64,000 nucleotides of DNA, from contig NZ_AQXB01000007.1 of the NCBI RefSeq assembly GCF_000375365.1, positions 1 to 64,000 on the forward strand, in the 5' to 3' direction. Positions 8,126 through 19,300 of this stretch are shown piece after piece. The notes under the pieces are model-generated. The model was not told the origin of the DNA. It did not search any database and was given only the letters and a program-made list of their open reading frames with translations. Each line of letters begins with the position of its first letter. Within the stretch, counting starts at the first letter, position 1. The translations under genes were made by a program, and so were the position numbers. This stretch comes from Corynebacterium mastitidis DSM 44356. GTDB taxonomy: Bacteria > Actinomycetota > Actinomycetes > Mycobacteriales > Mycobacteriaceae.

Positions 8126-10377
8126 GGCTCCACCTCCGGGGGCTCGATGGGCACCGGCTCCCGCGAGGTAATCCGCGCCGGGGCGGGGAGCCGAGCGGAG
8201 ACGTCGTACCACCACCGCAGCACCAGGAGGGTGCGGCGATCGCGGCGGCGGGCCTCCTCCGGCGACGCCCCGCCCTCCGTCAAGTCGGCGACGGCGGCGC
8301 GAATCGCCTCCGGCCACACGCGCCCCACGACGCCGCCCCACGTGGATGCGTCTGCATCCCCGCCCGGTGGCAGCCACGTCACCTCGGTGGCCCCCTCGGG
8401 ATCGGCGATCCGCCCGCCGCGGGAATGCGGGCGCGGGTGCCACCGCGGCGCGGCCGCAGGCCCCTCCCACGTCAATTCCCCGTCCGCGGTCTCCACCACG
8501 GCCGACATGAAGGGTTGCGAGTGGTTATCCGGGTCCCTCGGGTCGAGTCGCCGCGCCACCATCACGTCCACGGGAATGCGCCCCCACCGCCCGGACACGA
8601 GCGCCCATTCCGGCGCCGCGGTGCCAGCGGAAGAGTGCGACCCCACGGGGACCGCGCCCAGCGCCTCCGCGAGGATGAGGCCGGCGCGATCCATGATCTG
8701 ATGGCTAGTCCGGAGGAGGACGTGCGTCACGCGCGTCCGGCGCCGCAGGTGCTCCACCGCGCGAATAAACCACCGGACGGGGGCCGTGTACTCGTAGAGC
8801 CCGCAGGCGAGGAATCGGGTGCCGTGCCGCCTCGCCAGCGTCAGCTGCCGCGAGACCGCATCGGGCGCGAGGGGAAGCTCCTGAAGCACCGGGATGCCGG
8901 CGCGGAGAAAGCCCTCCGCGATCCGATCCCCCTCGCCCCCCACGATCTCGCTCCGCACAGCCACCACCGCGCCCGCAAGCGCGCCCGGCATCCGCTCCCA
9001 CGAGGGGATCGAGGCGTCACCGAGGCTCACATAGGTCACGCCCAGCTCCTCGGCCAGCGCTCGCCCGGAGGGGCCGCCGCGCCCGCCGATGCACGAAAGC
9101 CCCGACCGGGGCGCGCCCGCGAGGGCCCGGGCGTAGTGCGCCCCGAAGCCCGCGCCGATGACGGCTATGCCGCCGGGCTGCCCTTCCCTCCGCTCGCAGG
9201 AGATCGTCACCTCCGGCCACGACGCCCAGGGATCGGCCGCCGCCGTGGCGGAGGCCCAGTGCGCCCCCGGCGCGATCGCGCCGCCGGTTCCCCGACCCAC
9301 CACCGTCCTTGCGGCCTGGGCCGCCGCCATTCCGCTAGCCGCATAGCTGTCCTCGCACCGGAAGCGGGCGCGGACCTCCAGCCCCGTCGCCCCGCTGACG
9401 TGGACGTCGATGCCAAACCACGGCCTCTTCCCCGCCGCATCGCTCGTGGTCTGCGCCACCTCCTGCGCGGATACCTCAGCCACCGCAGCGGCCGTCATTT
9501 CCCCGGCCACCCACCGGCGCATCGCTGAGACCGTCTGCGGGGCGTCCATGAGGTTGGCCGCCCGGAGCTCGCCCACCCCGAGGGCGCCTGCGCGATGCGC
9601 GTACTCCTCGTCCAGGTGCACGCTCACCGTCGTCCCCTCCGGCGGCGCGTAGCCGGGTATGGCCACCTCGGAGTACCCGTGGCCGCGAAGCACCCGGCCG
9701 TCCCGCCAGATGGCGCCCGGCCACCCGCCGTCAGCGGAGAGGGAGCCCAGGTACTCGTCGAGGGTGGAGCGGGTGAGGCGCTGCTTCCCTCCGACCAGCA
9801 TCGTGACGCGAGACTCCGCCGGGTCCCCGGCCAGGAGGACCGCCCGGGCCATCATCATTCCGGTCAGTCCGGGCTGAACCCCCGCCCCGAAGAGCGCCGC
9901 GCGGTCACCCTCGCGCGCCGGGCCGTCCGCCTCGCCGATCACCCGGTCCGAACCGCCGGGGTCCACCACGTGAAAGCCCGCGCGCAGGGCGGCCGCGGCG
10001 AGGGGAACGCTCACGGACGCCGAGGGGCCGATGGCGTTGAGGAGAACGGCCGAGCCGCCCGCCACCGCGCCCGACACCGCGGGGTGCTCCGCGATTCGAT
10101 TCAGCACTGCCGACGCGGCCTCGCCGATCTCACCGGGGCCGCCGCCCGCGGGCAGGGAGAGCTCCTCGCACCACACGACGAGCGTGGGGTTCTCGGCGTT
10201 CGCCTCGCCCCGCAGCGCCTCGAGCCGGTCCCCCGAGCGGCCCACGAGCACCAGGGCGTCGCCCGGCCCGAGCCCTCGGGTGAGCTCCCGCACTGCGGCG
10301 GCCCCCACGGCTCCGGTCGCGCCGGTCACCACGGCCACGACCGGGCGGGGCACACCCCGCGCCGTCATTTCGTTCAC
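8122..10377 (-). CDS. fusion: saccharopine dehydrogenase-like domain plus thiazolinyl-imine reductase
   Basis: 751 residues containing two separate Rossmann enzymes. The N-terminal half (about 10-400) begins VVAVVTGATGAVGAAAV and resembles saccharopine dehydrogenase-like NAD(P) proteins. The C-terminal half (about 440-750) begins IAVIGAGFGAHYARAL and matches the Irp3/YbtU/PchG thiazolinyl-imine reductase family, which reduces one thiazoline ring to thiazolidine on the NRPS. I chose the GTG at 10377. It overlaps the NRPS stop (GTGA) and has an AAGGAG site 5 nt upstream; the ATG at 10368 would be too far from that site. I do not know the role of the N-terminal domain; a second redox step on the peptide is a guess. 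Translational coupling to the NRPS supports a tailoring role. Confidence 0.8.
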   Translation of the reverse strand: MNEMTARGVPRPVVAVVTGATGAVGAAAVRELTRGLGPGDALVLVGRSGDRLEALRGEANAENPTLVVWCEELSLPAGGGPGEIGEAASAVLNRIAEHPAVSGAVAGGSAVLLNAIGPSASVSVPLAAAALRAGFHVVDPGGSDRVIGEADGPAREGDRAALFGAGVQPGLTGMMMARAVLLAGDPAESRVTMLVGGKQRLTRSTLDEYLGSLSADGGWPGAIWRDGRVLRGHGYSEVAIPGYAPPEGTTVSVHLDEEYAHRAGALGVGELRAANLMDAPQTVSAMRRWVAGEMTAAAVAEVSAQEVAQTTSDAAGKRPWFGIDVHVSGATGLEVRARFRCEDSYAASGMAAAQAARTVVGRGTGGAIAPGAHWASATAAADPWASWPEVTISCERREGQPGGIAVIGAGFGAHYARALAGAPRSGLSCIGGRGGPSGRALAEELGVTYVSLGDASIPSWERMPGALAGAVVAVRSEIVGGEGDRIAEGFLRAGIPVLQELPLAPDAVSRQLTLARRHGTRFLACGLYEYTAPVRWFIRAVEHLRRRTRVTHVLLRTSHQIMDRAGLILAEALGAVPVGSHSSAGTAAPEWALVSGRWGRIPVDVMVARRLDPRDPDNHSQPFMSAVVETADGELTWEGPAAAPRWHPRPHSRGGRIADPEGATEVTWLPPGGDADASTWGGVVGRVWPEAIRAAVADLTEGGASPEEARRRDRRTLLVLRWWYDVSARLPAPARITSREPVPIEPPEVEP

Positions 10378-13300
10378 GATATCTCCTTCGGTCGGTACAT
10401 CAGGTCGGCGATGGCCGCGACGTGGCGGGGATCCAGGCAGGAGAAGTGGTCGCCGTCCACGTCCACGACCTCGAGCTCGCCCAGGCAGTGCTCCCTCCAG
10501 AAGGAGGTCATGTCCTCTCTCAGGCCCGGGAGGAAGGAGAGGGCCCCGCGCTGGCGCAGGAACCGAACCGGAACGGCCACGGGCGGCTCCGAGTACGCCA
10601 CGACGGCCGCGAGGCTGTGCACGTAGACCTCGCGCAGGGATGCGAGGGATTCTCGGTCCCACTCCGGGTGAACCGCGAGGAATGCCGCCAACCGGTCCGC
10701 GCTCCCCGAGGGCGCCTCCCGGAGCTGAGCCCGCAGCCGGGGATCCGCGTGCCGGTCGAGCGCCTCTGCGGTGATGTCCGCTACACCCGCCTCCCGGGCG
10801 GAGCAGATCGCGGAGCCGAGGAGTTCCTCGTCTACGCCCAGGCCCATGTCCTGCGGTCGGGCCCGCAGGAGACGCGCGAAGCTGAAGTCGAGCAGCCTCG
10901 GATCCGTGACTATGAAGGGCATCCGGTAGGAGCTCACCACCGTCGCCTCGGCCTCGAATCCGCAGGCCGCCAGCCGATCCGCGATGCCCACCGCGAGCAG
11001 GCCGCCCATGCAGTACCCCACGACGGAGACGGGCTCCTCGGTGCTCCCCAGGGCGTCCAGGAGGGCGTCGCTATACCGCTCGGTGAGCTCGTGGAAGAGG
11101 ATCCCGGCGTCGGTCTCCAGGTACGCATCGCCCGGCGAGCGTTCTATCCCGAGGACGGCTCCGGCGCCCCTGCTCCGCAGCTCCTCGACGAGGTGCCCGT
11201 AGGGGCCGAGGGTTCCCGAGCCGTCGTGGATGAGCACCGTCACGGGCCCGGATCCGGCGACGAGGGAGGTGATTCGCGGCGGGGCAGGGTCGGGTGCCGC
11301 GGCTGATGCTCGCCCCGGCGGCGCGGGCGGTGCGTCCGGCGCGGGGGCATCGCCGGGCGTCGCCACGCCGAGCGCGCGGCGACATCCGTCGGGCGTGGGG
11401 TCCGCAACAATAGCACGGAGCGTTTCATCCCAGCTGGGCAGGTCTCCGCCGAGGTCCCGGCGCATCTGCCCGATGCAGCGCGCCAGCAGGAGGCTATCGC
11501 CGCCGAGCTCGTGGAAGTCCGCGTCGCCGGGGAGGGCCTCCGTGGAGGGAAGGTCGAGCACCTCCCGCCAGGCCCGCTCCACCGCGTCCCGGCCTCCCCG
11601 CCGAGGAGCCGGGGCGGCGGGCGCCCCCGGGGTCGCCTCCCGCGCGGCGCGCTCCCCGACTCCCGCGAGGCCCACCACCGCCGATCGGTCGTGCTTTCCG
11701 TTCGGCGTCATCGGCAGCGCATCGACGACCATCACCCGGCGGGGAACCATGTACTCCGGCACGAGGCGCGCCACGGCCTCCCGGACCGCCTCCGGAGTCG
11801 GGGCGGCCGCCGCTCGCGGCGACGCTTCCCCGCCGTCCGGCCGCCGGAGAACGAACACGTGCTGCGCCCCCCGCTCCAGGACGTCGCCCGCGGGGGGCAT
11901 GACCGCCACGGTCTCCAGGGGGGAGGCGTCGAGCGCCTCGCGCCATTCGGCCAGCGCGAAAAAGGGCGAACCCGTACGCGCCCGGGCGTCGGTGGCCCCA
12001 GTCAACCCCTCCTTGAACTCCATGGACGCCATAAGCGGCGCGTTCGTGGCCGTGGAGTCGATGATGGTTGCCACCCCGCCCGGGGCCAGCATCCGGAACA
12101 CCGCCTCCACCGCGGCGCGAATATCCCTGGCATTGTGCAGCACATTGGCGCAGACGACCACGTCGGCCGAGCCATCCGGAACGCCCTGCCCCGCCGCGGG
12201 GCGGTTGATGTCCAGCAGTCCGGTGCGCAGCGCGGGCCATTCCCGCGCGGCTAGGTCCGTGAAGTACCGGGAGACGTCGGTGAACAGGTAATCCCAGCGG
12301 GAGGACGGCACCCCGTCGAGCGCGGCGAGAATATCGGCCGTCGTGCCCCCAACGCCGCCGCCGATCTCCACGATGCGGCACGGCCGCTCGTCCGTCGCCG
12401 CGCCCACCCGATGCGCCACCACCTCCGCGCACACCGCGTTGAGGTACGAGGAAAGCATGTTGCCCCCGTACGCCGCCCGGGCCACGTCGGTATCCCCCTC
12501 CGGAAAGAGAAGGCTCAGGGGATCGACCGAGCCATCGAGCAGGCCCGGCAGGGAATCGAGGCACCGGCGCAGGTATTCCAGCTGCACGCTGCCATAGCCG
12601 ATCTCGCGGTCGAGGCGGCGGATCTCCGCCCAGCGGTCCTCGCGCGCGGCGGGACTATCCGGTGCCACGACCGACGTCACCGCCCCGTCGTCCACCGTGA
12701 TCCGCCCGGCGGGGCGCAGCTCGTCCAGCCACCGCGCGATGAGCCCCGCACGCCCCTCGGCTCCCAGGGCAGCGGCCAGCTCCACGGCGGTCACGCCGCG
12801 ATCGTCCCTGGGGTGGCGCTGAGACACCACGGCATCGCGGGCCCGGGCCACCTGCGCGGCCATGGCGTCCCGGGCGGCGTCCACCGCGAGGTCGCGGATG
12901 CGGCGGAAGGCCTCCGCGGCCGCGCCATCGACCCGGATGCGCTCGTGGAGCAGGCGCAGCCGCTCCGCGAGGGGGTCCACCTCCCCGATGGGACGCCGCT
13001 CCGGGACGACCACGGCGACGAGCTCCTGCGCTCCAGCGTTGCTCGGGGGGCCCGCCGCGACCAGCGCATCGGCTATCCCCTCCACCGACCGCACGGCGTT
13101 CTCCACGTCACCGATCTCGATCCGATGCCCCCGGATCTTGACCTGCCCGTCCCCGAGGCGTCCACCGAAGAAGATGACCCCGTCGCGGCGGCACACTCCA
13201 GCATCCCCGGTCAGGTATCGGCGCTCCCCCGTCGCCTCCTCCACGCCAAAGGCGCGCCGTCCGGCCTCGTCGGAGCCGAGGTATCCGACGGCAACCCCCG

Positions 13301-16300
13301 CGCCGGCAATCGCTATCTCGCCCCGCTGGCCCGGCGCGGCGGCCTCGCCGTCCCGGTTGAGCACCCACACGGCCTGGCCGGAGAGCGCCCTGCCATACGG
13401 AATGGGGCCACCCGCGTCGGTGGGGTCGCACCTGTGGGCGATCGACCAGATCGACCCCTCGGTGGCGCCCCCGAGAGCGAGAAACTCGGCCCCCGGAGCC
13501 GCCTCCCAGAGGCGGGCAGGCTGATCGGCGGGCACGCGATCCCCGGAGACAAGCACGCGCCGCAAGGGCAGGGGCCGCGCTGAGGGCGCGGCGGCATCCG
13601 CGCAGCGGTCGAGGAGGATCGTCAGTTGGGCGGGCACGGAGTTCCACACAGTCACGTCGTACTCCCGGATGTCGCGCTCCCACGTCTCCGGGTCGGGCGT
13701 GGTTCCACACGCCGGAATGACCACGGCCCCGCCCGCCCCGAGCAGGCCGAAAACGTTGAAGATGGCCAGGTCAAACGATGGGCGAGAGACCGCCAGGACG
13801 CGGTCGCGGGGGCCGAGGTCCAGGCGCCCGTGCATGTCGTCCAGGGTCGCTCGCACCTGGGAGTGCGTCACCGCGACGCCCTTCGGCGTGCCCGTCGAAC
13901 CGGAGGTAAAGATGACGTAGGCCAGATCGCCCGGCGTCACTGCCCCCGCGCCCGAGCGCGCCCCCACCACCGGCCGCGCCAGGCCGCCGGCCAGGGCCTC
14001 CCGGAGAGCGCCCCGAGCCTCCTCCCACGCGGGGGCCTGCTCAGGTGCGGCATCGGCCGTCGGGAGCTCCACCGGCTCCCCGCGCACGTGCGCCGATGCC
14101 CCGGCGAATTCCCCGGCGGCGCGCCGCAGGACGTCCGCGACGCTGCGCCGCCGGACCTCGGGCCAGTGGGGATCGACGGGAACGAAGGGGCGCCCCGTCA
14201 GAAGGGCCGCGAGCTGGGAGGCGATCTGCGCCACGCCGGGCTCCTCGGCCACCACCACGGGCCCCTCGCCCTCCGGCAGGGTCCGCGCGATCCGCACCGC
14301 CTCCGCGTACAGCTCACCGCGGCTGACGCTCCGGCCCTCGTGCAGGACGGCGGGCGCGTCCGGATCCTCCAGCACCCGGCGGAGGAAGGGACCGTGGAGG
14401 AACGCGTCCGCGGGATCGCCGGAGGCCTCCGCCAGGGTGAGCGCGCGCCCGGCGGGGGCGGGGGTGCGCGGGGGAAGCGCCGCCGCCTCCCCCGTGGCGG
14501 CCGTCCCCTTCACCGCGATCCGGAAGTCCTCAAACGCCTGGTCCAGCACGTCGGGGTGGAATCCGCCGTCGCGGGAGTCCCAATCCAAGGTGACCCCCTC
14601 CCCCACGGGGGAGAGCTGCACATCCAGCAGCACCTGCGGGGTTTTGCTGATCGCGCTGTAGGGAACCAACCGCAGCACCCGGGGTTCCTCCTCGGCGCGC
14701 ACGCCCACGGTGGAGGTGAACACCACCGGCACACTCCCGCGGCACTCTCCCCCGGCGGCGCGGAGATCCCGCAGGACGCGGACCCCGGGATACTCCGGGT
14801 GCTCCAGCGCATCCATCAGGCAGCCCTGAACGCCGAGGGCGTTCTTCCTGGGATCGGCCTCCAGCGGCGCATCGACGAGGACCGTGGAAGTGAAGTCCCC
14901 GACTACCCTGGACAGATCCCCGGGGCCTTCGGCGCGATCCACCGTGGTCACCGTCACCAGGGCGCGATCCTGCTCCGCCAGATCCAGGTCCGCGTAGCGC
15001 CGGGCGACGGCCATGAACATCCCCAGGACCAGGGCGGAGGGCGTCACCCCCGCATCGGCCGCGGCCTCGCAGAATCGGTTCCACTCGGCTTCGTCGAGGG
15101 CGAGGGAGCGGCGCGTGGTGCCCGCATCCCCGGTGGGGTCCGCGCCCGCGGCGTCCGGGGAGAAGACGAGCGCCGGGGGTAGGTCCCCCAGCCGGTCCCT
15201 CCACCACGCGCGGTCGCGCTCGATCGCGGCGCGCCCCTCGGGGGTTCGTCGGCGCCGGGCGCGCTCCTCGATCCAGTCCCGGAAGCTCGCCTCGGGCGCC
15301 GGCGGGGGCGAGCCCGGCTCGGCCAGGCACCGGTCCAGGTCGGCAACCACCGTCCGAATGCCCACGTAGTCGGTGATGATGAGGTCTACCGAGAGGTGGA
15401 AAACCGGATCCCCGTGGCCGAGGGTGAGCACGGCGTCCAGCATCGGCGCCTGGCCGATCGGATAGTTCTTTTCGCACAGCTCCCTCCGAACGTCGGCCCG
15501 CACAGCCTCGGCGGCCCCGGCCTCCCCCGGGACCTCGATCACGCGCAGGGGAACCTCGGCCCGGCGGTCGATGCGCTGCCTACCCTCGCGGTCGATCACC
15601 GCGCGCAGCATCGGGTGAAGGGAGACGACCCTGCTCCACGCCTCGGTCACCGCCGCGACAAGCTTCCGCGCCGGGTAGCGCTCGGGGTACTCCCCCCTGG
15701 CGCTCGCCAGGAGGGACACATCCACCGCGAACTCGGCGTACCCCTGGCAGGCTATTCCGCCATCCCGATAGGCCGAGGACCTCCCGAGAAGGTAGCTAGC
15801 CTGGACGTCCGTGAGGTCGAACCACTCATCCCCCTCGTCCTTATGGCCCGGGCCTTCGGGGGTGAGCTCACTGCGGAAATCCCCCAGGGTGGGGCGCGCC
15901 AGCAGGCTTCGCAGGGAGACCCGCATTCCGCGATCCCGCAGGCGGCGCACGACCTCCGTGGCCCGCAGCGAGTCCCCACCCTCCCGGAAGAAGTTGGTCT
16001 CCTCGGTGAGGGAGGACGCCGGGATGCCCAGGGCCGAGGCCCACGCCTCGGCGATCGGATCGGGCGTTTCGCCCGGCCCCCTGGGCGATTCCGTGCCGCC
16101 GATCAGCGCCTCGACGGTCCGGTCTACGATGCGCTGAACCCTCGCCTCGGGGAGAAGCTGCGTCAGGTAATCGGCGGTCAGGTGCAGCCCATCCCGGTCG
16201 TCCGCGACTTGGAGATCGAGCACCACCTGCGGGGTGGTGGATCCCGCGGCAACCCGGGTCCCAAAGCTCTGTTCCGCGAAGGCCCGGTTCCGGTTCGGCC

Positions 16301-19300
16301 CCCCGCTCAACCCGAGGCCGCAGGTGAACACCACCGGGAAGAGCCCGGCGGCCGGGTTACCCGTGGCGCGCACCGCGCGGGCCGCGACGCGGAGGGTGTC
16401 GCGCTCCGGCTCGCCCGCGCGGGCGAGCTCCGCCTGCGCCTCGGCGGCCGTCCCGGCGAGGGCCCCGGACCGCAGTCCCCTCAAGGACACGAGGCTAAGT
16501 GCCGTGAAGTCCCCCGCAACCTCGGGGATGCCCGGTGCCGTGAGGTCGCGGTCGAAGCGGGTGACGTTGATGGTCAGCGAGTCCGAGTGTGTCTCATCTG
16601 CCAGCACGCGGGCGAAGGCCGCGAGCACGCCCGCCGCGGGGGTAACCCTCAGTTCCGCCCACCGCGCGCACGCTGCCTTCCACCGGTCGGCGGGGAGGTC
16701 CGCGGAGACGCGCTCCATCCTCGGATTATTGAGGGAAAGCACGTCCGCGGCGGGCGGAACCAGGGGCGCGGGGGGCGCCGCGGCGAGCACCCGACCCACC
16801 TTGCTGGCGAGGTCCCCCGGGGCGAGCATCCCGGCGGCGGTGGGCACGGGGGCGGACTCCTCCACGAGCCACGGGCGCCGCGCCAGGTACTCCGCGAGCG
16901 TCGCCGCCCCTTCCCCCATCTTCCTCACGGCGCCGGGGTCCTCGTATGCCCGCGAGAGATCCTCCATCACCAGCATCATGGACGCGCCGTCGAGGAGGAG
17001 GTTGCTCATGGAGATCCCGAGCCGTCGGCCGTCCGCAAAGAGCGCCAGCGGGCCGGTTTCCCGGTGATCCGGCGCATAACCCCGCACCGCGAGCTCGGCG
17101 TCCGGTACCTCGGAGAGGATGGGCGGCGCGTCCCGCGGCGGCTGGATCACGAAGGCCTCGCCCGGGCGATCGAGGAGGGCGCGGAGCGCCGGATGCCGCT
17201 CCGCCACGGCCCTCACCGCCGCACGGAGGCGATCGACGTCCAGGCGCGGCGAGTCGAAGAGGAACCAGCACCGGGCCGGCACGCCCCCGAGCAACTGGTC
17301 CGGGTTCTCCCCCGCGAGATACGCGCGCTGAACCCTCGTCAGCGGCCATCGGTCGAGCGGCACCCGCGGGGCCTCCCGCGTCGGCTCCGCCTCGGGTTTC
17401 GCCGTGCGCCGCGCGCTGTCGGTCCGGGACCAGCGCTCGAGAAAGCCCCCGAAAGTGGGCTCGTTAAAGAGGTCTACCGCGCGGACCCCCTCGTGCCCGG
17501 CGGCGTGGAGGTCGGCCACCACCCGGGTGGCGATGAGCGAGTCGCCGCCCCGGTGGAAGAAGTCCGTGTCCCCGGGCAGGGGCGAGGGCACAGCGTCGAG
17601 GTCGGGAAGATGCCGGCGCCAGATTTCCTCCAACGAGGCCGCGGGCGATCGGGGCGCATCGCCCTCCCCCGCCTGGTCCGGAACCGGCGCCGCGACGGCG
17701 GGCACCGTGGTTCCCTCGCCCGGCGCGGCGCGCAGCACGAGGGTGTGGTCGTCCTCCGCCTCGAGGTACCGCAAGGCAAGGCCCCGGTCGCGGAGCAGCC
17801 CAAGAAGCTGCTCGGCATCGCTCACGGCGAGGTCGCCCCGGAGCATCGCGGGGTTGAGCACCGCCGCAGAAAGGAGGGAGGCGGCCGTCATCCGCCGAGC
17901 CTCCACGAGGTGCACCTCCGCCTCCGCACCCAGGGGAACGGAGGCGAGCGCCGCGGGCAGCCGCGGATCCCTGTGGAGGGTACCGCAGGCGAGGACCAGG
18001 TCGGCGGGGCCCTCGAGCTCCTCAACGCCGCCCACGCACGTCCGGCCCTCGACGGTCGCCAGGTCCGCGATCCGATCATCCGGTTCCACGACCGTCCAGC
18101 TGCCACGCCCCGGGGACAACGACGGGTCCGCGCCGAACCCGATCTCGACCACGGAGGCCCCGGGAGACAGGGCGATCCGCTGGCGCACCACGTCCATCGC
18201 CCGGATCACGGCGGGCTCCACGGAGACCAGCTCGCGCGGGGAGAGCACGGGGTGTTCCAGGAGCGAGTACCGGCGGGCCTTTCCGCACACGACGTCGGCC
18301 AGGTACCGGGCATCCCGCTCGGACCAGGACACCGGCGCGTCGCGCAACCCCGTGCCCTCGGGGCCCTCGCTCACGAAGCGTCGCCAGGCGGCGACGATCG
18401 GGCGAGCCCACGGCACGACGTCCGCGCCCCGCGCGTCAAGCTCCCTCGTGACGGCCTCGAGCAGCCCCGACGCCATGCCAATGCCGGGGGCCGCGCCCCG
18501 CGGCGGCGAGGCCTCAGCGACCGTCGCCCCCACCGCCTGCGCGAATCGCTCGAACATCGAGGAGAGCCGGGGCTCGTCGAGGACTCCCCGGGGAATATCC
18601 CACCGCAGCTCCACGAGCCCGCGATCGGCCCCGAGGGCGCAAACCTGGCAATCGATGAGGACGCCGGGGGTTCTGGTGAGCGACCACACGGGTTCGACGA
18701 CCGCGCCCGAACCGCCCCCCGCCCCGGAGAGCGCAGCGGAGTCGTAGCCCAGCACCGAGGTAAATACCGCCGGGTATGCCCCCCTCCTCCCCTCGGAGAC
18801 GGGCGCGGGGGTAAGGCCCGCCATCCCCTCAACGAGTTGATCCTGCACCCCACGGTGGTCCGGGGACCTGCGGCAGCGGCACACCGCCAGCTGGGAGAAG
18901 CAACCGAGGAGGGGCGGCCGCCCGGCGCCGGCCTCGGCGGGCCGATGAATGAGCGGCACCACGACCCCGACGTCCTCAAGTCCGGACTCGCCCGCGAGGA
19001 CCGCGCCGTACTCCGCGAGGAGGTAGGCGGAGGGGGTCACTCCCAGCCGACGCGCGCGGCGCGCGAGGTCGGAGGCGGGAACCGTGGCGCGGAGGCTGTG
19101 GAAGCCCACGGCGCGCTCGGGGATGCGTATGACGGGGAGCCGCGGCGGACGCGGGGCGGAGTCCAACAGAACGCCGCTCGGCGGCGCGGCCGCGCGGCAG
19201 AAGGCCGCGAACTCCGCGATTGACCCGGAAAGCTCGCGGTGGCTTCCCGCCAGGGCGTCGGAGAGCGCCCCCACGATCTCCGCGAGGCTTCGGCCGTCGA

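Noticed and set aside
10368..10368. ATG start for the reductase fusion gene
   Set aside because: GTG 10377 overlaps the NRPS stop and has AAGGAG 5 nt upstream, whereas the ATG is 14 nt from that site.
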